From: Hirudinaria manillensis
Lineage: Eukaryota; Annelida; Clitellata; Hirudinida; Hirudinidae
DNA: 64,000 bases
NCBI GenBank assembly: GCA_034509925.1
Contig: CM067534.1
Coordinates: 3,707,501 to 3,771,500, forward strand
Direction of reading: 5' to 3'
The notes under the pieces were generated by a model. It did no database searches, was not told where the DNA came from, and saw nothing but the letters and a program-made list of their open reading frames with translations. A program made the position numbers and the translations under genes. Of this stretch, positions 56,896 through 64,000 are shown piece after piece (the stretch's first letter is position 1; every line of letters begins with the position of its first letter).

Positions 56896-58356
56896 TGTCC
56901 CGACGAGCCGATGTTTTGCACTCTTTGCATTCTTCGGTTTCGTTCTTGTTTTGTTCACTCAATGAGTTTCATTGCTGCTTGCTTCCTTCCACTTGCTTTA
57001 CAAGTTTGTAGATTTTCTTACGTCTCGAAGTTGTTCCGATCCTGCGTTCCGCCGTTCGGGAAGCTTTCAAAGTTCCCTGAGGAGATGTGGCGACTCAACG
57101 AAGGGCTTCTTCTTCTCTCCCGTGGAAAAAAAATCTGGTGCTAACAAGTTGAGTTTGAAATTTGCGTGCAAATGCCGGCATACGTAGTCGTGCTTCAAAA
57201 AAACGATTATCAGTATCCGTTAGGTCAGTACGCGTACTAAATGTCAGTAATGACGTTGATCTTCAAGGCAGCTTATCGGGTTGTTGTGACGTGAAAGACG
57301 TACGCTTATTCCGACCACCGATGATGATGATGATTGCGGACTCATTTCGAAGCAGACGCCCATAGCTTGCGAAGAACTAAACCTATTGTTGATGTTTTTT
57401 TGGTCCCAGTGTCGCTTAGCTTTCAAATTTAAGGTATAATTTTTTTTCGTTTATTTTTTTTTAAAATTTATTTATGCTCATTTTTCTTTCTTTCTTTCTT
57501 TCATAATTTACTCACACGACGTGACAAGATTGTCTGGCAAAGATCGGACGTGTCATTTTGTATTGCTCTCGTATGCGTCTGGAATGTGCGTGCATGTGTG
57601 TCTGTGTGCGTGCACATGTTACTGTTGCACTAGTCCATCAATTGCTTTGCCTCAACAACGCTTCCACATTAGTATTTACAAACAACCCTCTCCAATGTCA
57701 GGGACCAGATATATTTTCCATCAAGTTGATGCATGCATGCATGGGTAGTTGCCAATTTTGTTTCTTTTTATATCAACACGGCCGGAGCATTTACAAGCGA
57801 ATTTTTATTCAGTTTATTTTTATTTTTAATTATTATTATTTTTTCTTTCATTGCACCTTTCACTCGTCACTCGTTGAAATTTTTACGATTATTTCGATTG
57901 CAAAGATGGCGCTTTTTAAGTTTTAAGGTTTAAAATTTTGGTTTATTTTAAATTTCGTTAAATTCTGACATTGTCAGCATTAATCAATTAACCATTAATC
58001 AATTGACCATTAATTAATCCTCTGGCTGTCAACAAAAGAATATTTAATGATGTAAGATGACATTCACATGATATATAATCAGTGGCTTCCATGTCCAATT
58101 TGTTACTTATTATTGGAATAATTTCTGGGACTAGCAAAAGATATTCACAAGTTACAAACCATACTTAAGAGGAACATGGATGTGTTTGTTCCAGAATAGT
58201 GATGTCCTTGATATGGTAATTAATATTACTAATTAAGTAATTAATTAACTGGATAAACAATTTTATGCAAAGTAGTAACAAACATGAAAATGGCTAAGTA
58301 GGATGGATGACCTAAGAACTGACAAAATGGTCGAATAAATTGATTGAGGAATTTGA
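56896..58356. other. Intergenic region, convergent 3' ends of FMNL and TBCK
   Basis: The start should be FMNL 3' UTR. Open frames at 56911-57430 overlap on both strands in a GC-balanced patch but show no domain. A (CTTT)n run is at about 57485-57500. Nothing else was assigned. Confidence 0.45.
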
Positions 58357-61300
58357 TCAAGATGCTGTGTTGGAGACTAGCAGTCCCTCAGTTCTGATGA
58401 TGTCAATGCCTTTGTGCAGGATGCAGACTTTTGAATGTCCCAACTGGATGAGTTTTTCAGCAAACTGGAACCAAATTTCAAAAATTCAAATTTTCTTTGA
58501 AATAGCATAATTTATTTAATAAATATTTAATAATACATTTTTATTTAATACACACTTTTTGTCTAAAACATTCCAAGTTGTGGCATTAGAGTATTTGCTT
58601 TTAAAGGAAAAATATCAAACAAAGTGACAACCACACTGTCAGTCGGCCATGCATCCTTCAGAAGTCACTGATTAAGTTGCTCAACTTACAATCAAAAATT
58701 ATAATTGAAGAATCAACACAATGACTTTTGCAGAGTTTTGCAATATCAAGTTATCAAGTGTCTCAGCATCAACTCTATGTTCGCTAGTAAGAACCACTAT
58801 ATGAATCAAATAGACATAACTTCAGGTCTCTTGTTCAGTAATCATGATAAGGAGCACTAAGTCAATCAAATAGACATACCTTCAGGTCCTCTTTGAGAGA
58901 AGAATCTCCGAGCACGACTTTCACGGCGTTCTTGTGCTGGAGCAGAAAGTTCGAAGATTCCACTGATGAGAGGTTTCCGTCTGCTCCAAAAGCCTCGGCG
59001 ATTGGAACGTTCAAACTATTTGGCACAAATCCTGCCTGATATCTGAGGAAAAGGTGTCACTAGAGTTAATAATAATAATAATAATATGTCATTTATATAG
59101 TGCTGTGCATGTGAGCTAGAAGGGCGCTGAATTTATTTATGATAATAAATATGAAATAAAGATGATTTGAAACTAATTGAAAAGTATAAAGCAGATTGTC
59201 CAGGTTGAAATGTCATTTGTTCAAGCAAAAATCCATTAAGTTTTGTGGTTTTTGTAATAAATACCAAAATATTAAAGTGGTTCAAATGCCACTGAGAAAG
59301 ATCCACAAAAGCGATTTTTATGACCAAGTGATTGATTTCTCTCTGGCAGTATTGAGTATTCATTAAGTAACCAAGACTTCTTACTCTACTGTGGTTCTGA
59401 CATCAAGAACTGCAATGACAGGCTTTGAGTTTGGCTTATTTTTCTTTGACGGACTCATGACGGAACTGTGCAAACCCATCAGTTCAATGAGATCTTCTGC
59501 TGAAATCCTGGCGCACTTCTCCGATCTCAGCTCATCCAATGGTATTCTGTCGATCGACTGAAATGAAAAATAATTAATTTGTAGAGAAGCAGACTTTTGC
59601 TTGGAAATTTTACGAGCATTTTCCTTATTAATGATATTACAAAATAAATAAATAATAAATTAATTAATTAAAAAAATAAATTTAATATAATTTATGGATT
59701 TTTTTAAAACAAAATTTTTAACAGAGCCAGTGATAGTTTTTCATCAATAAGATGTGGCAGAGACTGATGGGAAACAGGTAAAAGTGTTACCAGATGAGTC
59801 TTTGGAGGTGCATGATAATAGTCTTTAGAGTACAAAGTGGCGAGAGGCGGCCTCGGGGAAAGTTTGTGGGAGGAGTTATTTCCAGCGTGCCAACGAAACG
59901 TTACGCTCTTTGGAGTGGATTTGAAGATTTGGATGGAGTCCTGCACGCATTTCTCCATGTCAATTTCTAAAATAATATATGAATGTTACATGAATAATTT
60001 ATTAGCTTAAGAATGACCCTGTACATTTGACTCTGCACATTTTCTATGGTTTTCTATGGTTGGTTTGAAATCAACAAGTTGGTATTTTTATGAGTTGATG
60101 TACAAAACATATCTGGGAAACTGAGCTGCTTTTATAAATGGTCTGAATTTATGCTTATGATGCTGTAATCCACAAATGCACAAATCATTAACCATTGAAA
60201 GTTCCAAAAAAAATACTCAATAATTATATTTGCTATTTGCCAATTTACAATTAATTAATCTATTTAACAATTTATAACAATTAATAATTAATAACCTATT
60301 TAATAATTTATAGCGATTAATAACCTGGCATGTCAGAGAAGAGCAAAATGCATTCATTGAAGCTAAACGTGAGCAACTGATCCCTCAACTGCTTGAGGAT
60401 GGAAACCCCGATGCAGAGTGGAAAAGAGGAATTGCCCAACATCAATGTGTCCCAAAGGTGGAAGATTTTGTGGAGTGGAAAAACATCTACATAATGGACA
60501 ACAAATTTTTATAATTTTATGTGATTTTATTATTTATTTATTATTTTTTTGTATAGATTAACTATAGATTAACTTTAATTTTATAGATTAACTTTACAAA
60601 ATATCTTTTTCCAAGCTTTCGCGATTGAAAAAAGAATTGCTGTCATAGGATATTCGTATTATATTATTCACCTCATATTATCTCTTTGTAATTAGTAATC
60701 AGTTAAAAAAAAGTACTAACGAGCATACATTGTGAGGAACCATGGTATGGAGTACAGCTAAAGAATAAACGCAACAGTTAAGCGGTATAACTGGTTGACA
60801 TAACTTATACATGATGATTCATTAACAACGGTATCTTACATCAGGAATGAAACCAATTGAGTCAAGATGGCTGAAGAGAATTGGATCATGGAAAGCTATC
60901 AAGTGTGAAAAGACAGCCAAGTATTCTGAAAGAGCATTTTATCTGCAGTCATTTTTGTGAATTTTTAACAAATACACATAAAAAAAATATATTATATACA
61001 TTGGTTTTAAAAACAATTTCAAACATTATTGTTGCCTAACCCTGTATAACTTGTGCATTGTCCTTCAAGAAAAAGTTGTGAAGATATTTTGGTATGAAGG
61101 CACAGAGGCAAGCAAATGCAGTTGCTGAAAAACAGTTCCATTGGATTCCAATTGTTGTTATTTTCAATTTAAATAAATTAAATTGAATTCCATAAATTAA
61201 AATAATTTCCAAAATAGCCAAAAAAAGTGCATATCCCAGCTTGCAAGTCAGCTTGGATGGTTGCATTTCTGCATGCAATGGTATTGGCAATAGTCAAACT

Positions 61301-63646
61301 ATGTAGCATTCACAACCCAGCAAGGTATCACCACAAGCACATTTGAATGTTCATATGGTGCCATAATAAATGAAGTACATAATGCATATGGTATAATAAT
61401 AATGGTGGTGCTATAATAAGTTAAGTACATAATGCATATGGGATAATAATAGTGCCATAATAAGTTAAGTACATTACAAACAAAAAACACAAAGTCTAAA
61501 CTTCATGATAGGGTTAAGGGTAGGGTTAGGGTTAGGGTATAATAGTGTATATGGCATTATAATAATAATGGTGCTATAATGCAAAAAACGCAAAGTTCAA
61601 ACTTTGTGATAGTTTAAAGAAAATTAAAAGAAATCCAAAGTATTTAATTAATTTAAATTCAACATTTTTCAGTACCTTCGTCATTGAAGTTGAGATAAAG
61701 AAAAGGAGCACAGAGGGAGTCGAGTCCCTGCCAGTACACGTACTGAGGGTGACTGGCCACCCAGGCCTTCAAGATTCTCTTGAACTTCTGATGTCCAATT
61801 GGCGAGGAAAGAAGGGGATTGTACTGGTGACATCTGGGGATGTCCACCTCAATCTGCATGCATTGTGAATAAATAATAATAATTTAAGGGTATTTTTTTT
61901 AACTTTTAAAACTAATAAAACTGATAAATTTGATTATTGAATGTCATTTGTTTCAATAACAATTTGGAAAGCCAAACGATTTTACTTAACATAAAAAAAT
62001 CCCGGCTCTAACATAATCCGTCAGTTAATGTTATTCAAGACATTTGTTTAAGTTGTTAACTACTAAGGTGAGTGATAATGATCTTCGTTGACAACCTGCC
62101 TATCTGTTGCCGTCAGAGACTTCTTATCGATGGCTTCATATCTTCCTACTACATCACCCTATTGAAAAATGCAATAATTTTATTTATAATTTTCTGCTAA
62201 ATTTTTGTTTATGGCAAATAAACTTGGCATAAATTTTTTAAAAAGTTTCCATTTGGTGAATACCCAAACTCCATGCACAATATGGATGCATACAGATTCA
62301 GTTATATCTAAAATATCAACTAACCAAAATCAATAACCAGAGACCAAACATTGTTAACCTCAATTCCCAAGAGTGCTGCCCATAGTTGGGCCCTGTAGAA
62401 TGGAGGTACATCCATGTGACATTCCTTCAGGATTTGCTGCTTCTTGAAAGGGTAGCCTTCCAACAGTCTCTTGAGCAATACTATCCTGTGAAACTTATCA
62501 AGTTGTTTGGCATTATGGCTTTCTTTGTGCTTCTTATAGTTTTGAACTTAATATAAATTAATCAGAAAATATATTCTTATTGCAATTTCTGTAGATTGAT
62601 AGGTGAAATATGTAATTTAAAAAATGATTACTTCTATATGTCTATATATTGGATAGGTTTACAAAAAGTTAACGAATCAATATGGCCTAACAATAACATT
62701 AATAACGAATCAATACGCCTAAAATTAACATAAATAATTAGCAAGGGTTTACTAACTTGATATTCGACATCATTTTCTTTGATAACCAGAGGTAGTTTTG
62801 CAGTTTCTTTCAAATCAATGTTGGCCTTGGATGGATTGCTGTCATCTGAGCTGAATGTTTGAAGAACACGTTAATTCAATACCTCAAACATGGGATGATA
62901 ATTAACTATTACTTGCTAACGTTCAGGTTTAAGTTTTAATTCTTAATCAAAATTAATAATTTTATTAATTAGAAAGAAAACTAAAGAAATTGGTTTAAAA
63001 TGGGTTAACCTGAAGTCATTAAACTCCACGAGGATATAATAAGCTCTCACATCCAAATCTTTCAATCTCTGAAACAATCCAAATATACAATTTTAAATGT
63101 CAGGCATTTAAAATGATGCATTTAACTCAATTGATTAAAGATTAATAATTAATTTATTTACTTATTTAGTTATCTAATTAATTAATTATTAACTTGTCTC
63201 AGCTGTTGCTGGGGAAGGATGGTGACCGTGTCATCAAACAAAGTCGAGGAATCGTGGACAGACCCGTAAGTTTCACCGTCGGCACTGACAAAGCTGCGAG
63301 TCATTCGTTCAAAACAATGTACGAATGCATTTCATTTCATTGCATTTAATCTTTAAATGGAAAATATCAATTTGAAATGGAAAAAACAAATAATATACCA
63401 AATTTTACTTTTTATGATACATTTTTTTAACATAAATTAGGCGTAAATAGCAAAATTGGCAGTCGTTTTTCAGGATTGTGTAGGTTGAAATGGACTTAAA
63501 GATGAGTTACCAAGGCAGGTTCATGATGGGTGGCCTTCTACTCAGCCTCCCCAGCTTCTTAAAGGTTCCCTCAACTTCACCACCAGCCAATTTCCAGAGA
63601 TGATAAACTTCGTCCATGCCTCGCTCGGACAAAAGATCCTCTGATT
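58357..63646 (-). CDS. TBCK: TBC domain-containing protein kinase-like (TBCK), 3' part
   Basis: Minus strand, fifteen exons, all phase-consistent: 63646-63511, 63293-63194, 63068-63010, 62850-62757, 62493-62359, 62158-62096, 61853-61676, 61124-61041, 60925-60840, 60757-60721, 60486-60325, 59966-59791, 59557-59385, 59042-58880, 58464-58357. The order fits TBCK: end of the kinase-TBC linker ([16 protein letters not shown]); the TBC (Rab-GAP) domain with [11 protein letters not shown] (arginine finger) and [18 protein letters not shown] (YxQ glutamine finger); [15 protein letters not shown]; then a rhodanese-like domain (VIAVLDVRT...VCILHKGI) with no catalytic cysteine apparent at the expected loop. 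Both TBC fingers are present, so GAP activity is possible. The N-terminal pseudokinase domain lies beyond 64000. TBCK is linked to mTOR signalling, endolysosomal traffic and the FERRY complex. Confidence 0.93.
61353..61475. repeat. ~50-bp tandem repeat in TBCK intron
   Basis: Two to three imperfect copies of a unit with CATAATAA, AAGTACAT(T)A, TGCATATGG and TAATAATA; part of it recurs near 61545-61580. Confidence 0.75.
61507..61538. repeat. Short interstitial TTAGGG tract
   Basis: Degenerate to perfect GGGTTA units (agggttaagggtagggttagggttaggg) in a TBCK intron. It matches the metazoan telomere repeat. Confidence 0.8.
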
Positions 63647-63818
63647 CTGAACATCAACAAGAATCACTATTACTTCTAAGATGCCCCTGATGTTAATGCA
63701 TAAGTTAACTAATAATAATAATAATAATAACAATTAATGCATTAATTATTATTATTAATAATGCACAGCACATGCAATATCTTGCATACATCCATGCATA
63801 ATTAACTATTATTGTTAC

Positions 63819-63849
<31 letters not shown>

Positions 63850-64000
63850 ATTATTATTAGTAGTAGTATTATTATTAATAATATTGAAATCAATTAAATA
63901 TTACTGAGCTTAATATTTTAATAGTAATAATTAAACATTTAATTCACAGAAAAAAAAGCCTAAACTAGATCCATAATGTTGTGATTTCACAACTGTACTA
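63647..64000. other. TBCK intron with (TAA)n and (TTG)n tracts
   Basis: Contains (AAT)n at 63708-63732 and (GTT)n at about 63815-63850, with no exon. The next upstream TBCK exon lies outside the window. Confidence 0.6.

Noticed and set aside
58690..58780. Extra TBCK coding exon ([16 protein letters not shown])
   Set aside because: The exons at 59042-58880 and 58464-58357 already join in phase and cover the rhodanese domain without a gap. This frame reaches a stop, so it is noted only as a relic or alternative exon.

Overview
The window is nuclear DNA of an invertebrate animal. It is AT-rich, its genes are split by short GT-AG introns, and it is full of microsatellites. The gene set is metazoan: COP9 signalosome subunit 3, a KLHDC9-like kelch protein, a TXNDC5-like ER thioredoxin protein, a Pax2/5/8-type paired-domain factor, a membrane-anchored globin (globin X type), an FMNL-family formin and TBCK. 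A bilaterian is likely, but I cannot fix the phylum from sequence alone.

Layout. 1-3.4 kb: a 5'-truncated, inactivated RLE-type non-LTR retrotransposon (R2/HERO-like, copy 1) inside a (TTATA)n microsatellite. It appears to lie within or next to an intron of a minus-strand Cys-loop receptor-like gene whose first two exons are at 3.9-4.7 kb. 4.7-11.1 kb: gene-poor, with a few weak exon candidates. 11.1-19.8 kb: a compact gene cluster. COPS3 (+) converges on KLHDC9 (-), which diverges from the TXNDC5-like gene (+) over about 220 bp. 21.7-24.7 kb: Pax2/5/8-like gene (+). 24.7-29.8 kb: gene-poor. 29.85-36.5 kb: a very long (TATG)n microsatellite holding a head-to-tail pair of a second R2/HERO-like element, a truncated copy (C) and a full-length copy with an open frame (B). 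36.5-42.3 kb: repeats and one small candidate gene. 42.3-43.5 kb: globin (+). 45.6-56.9 kb: FMNL formin (+, 29 coding exons), with a foldback DNA transposon in intron 10. 58.4-64 kb: 3' part of TBCK (-), running off the right edge.

The strongest unexplained signal is the retrotransposon system. Two diverged element families sit in two different microsatellites and end at the same place. Both carry a 3' UTR RNA whose helices are supported by compensatory base changes between the copies, including a pseudoknot. The intact family occurs as an identical tandem joined through exactly one 4-bp target unit. This suggests RLE-type target-primed insertion into simple repeats, 3' RNA recognition by a pseudoknotted structure, and template jumping. 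The open frame of copy B runs to its first base without an AUG.

The host genes are unrelated housekeeping, signalling and developmental genes and do not form one pathway. The head-to-head KLHDC9/TXNDC5 pair may share a promoter, and the tail-to-tail COPS3/KLHDC9 pair may overlap in their 3' UTRs.
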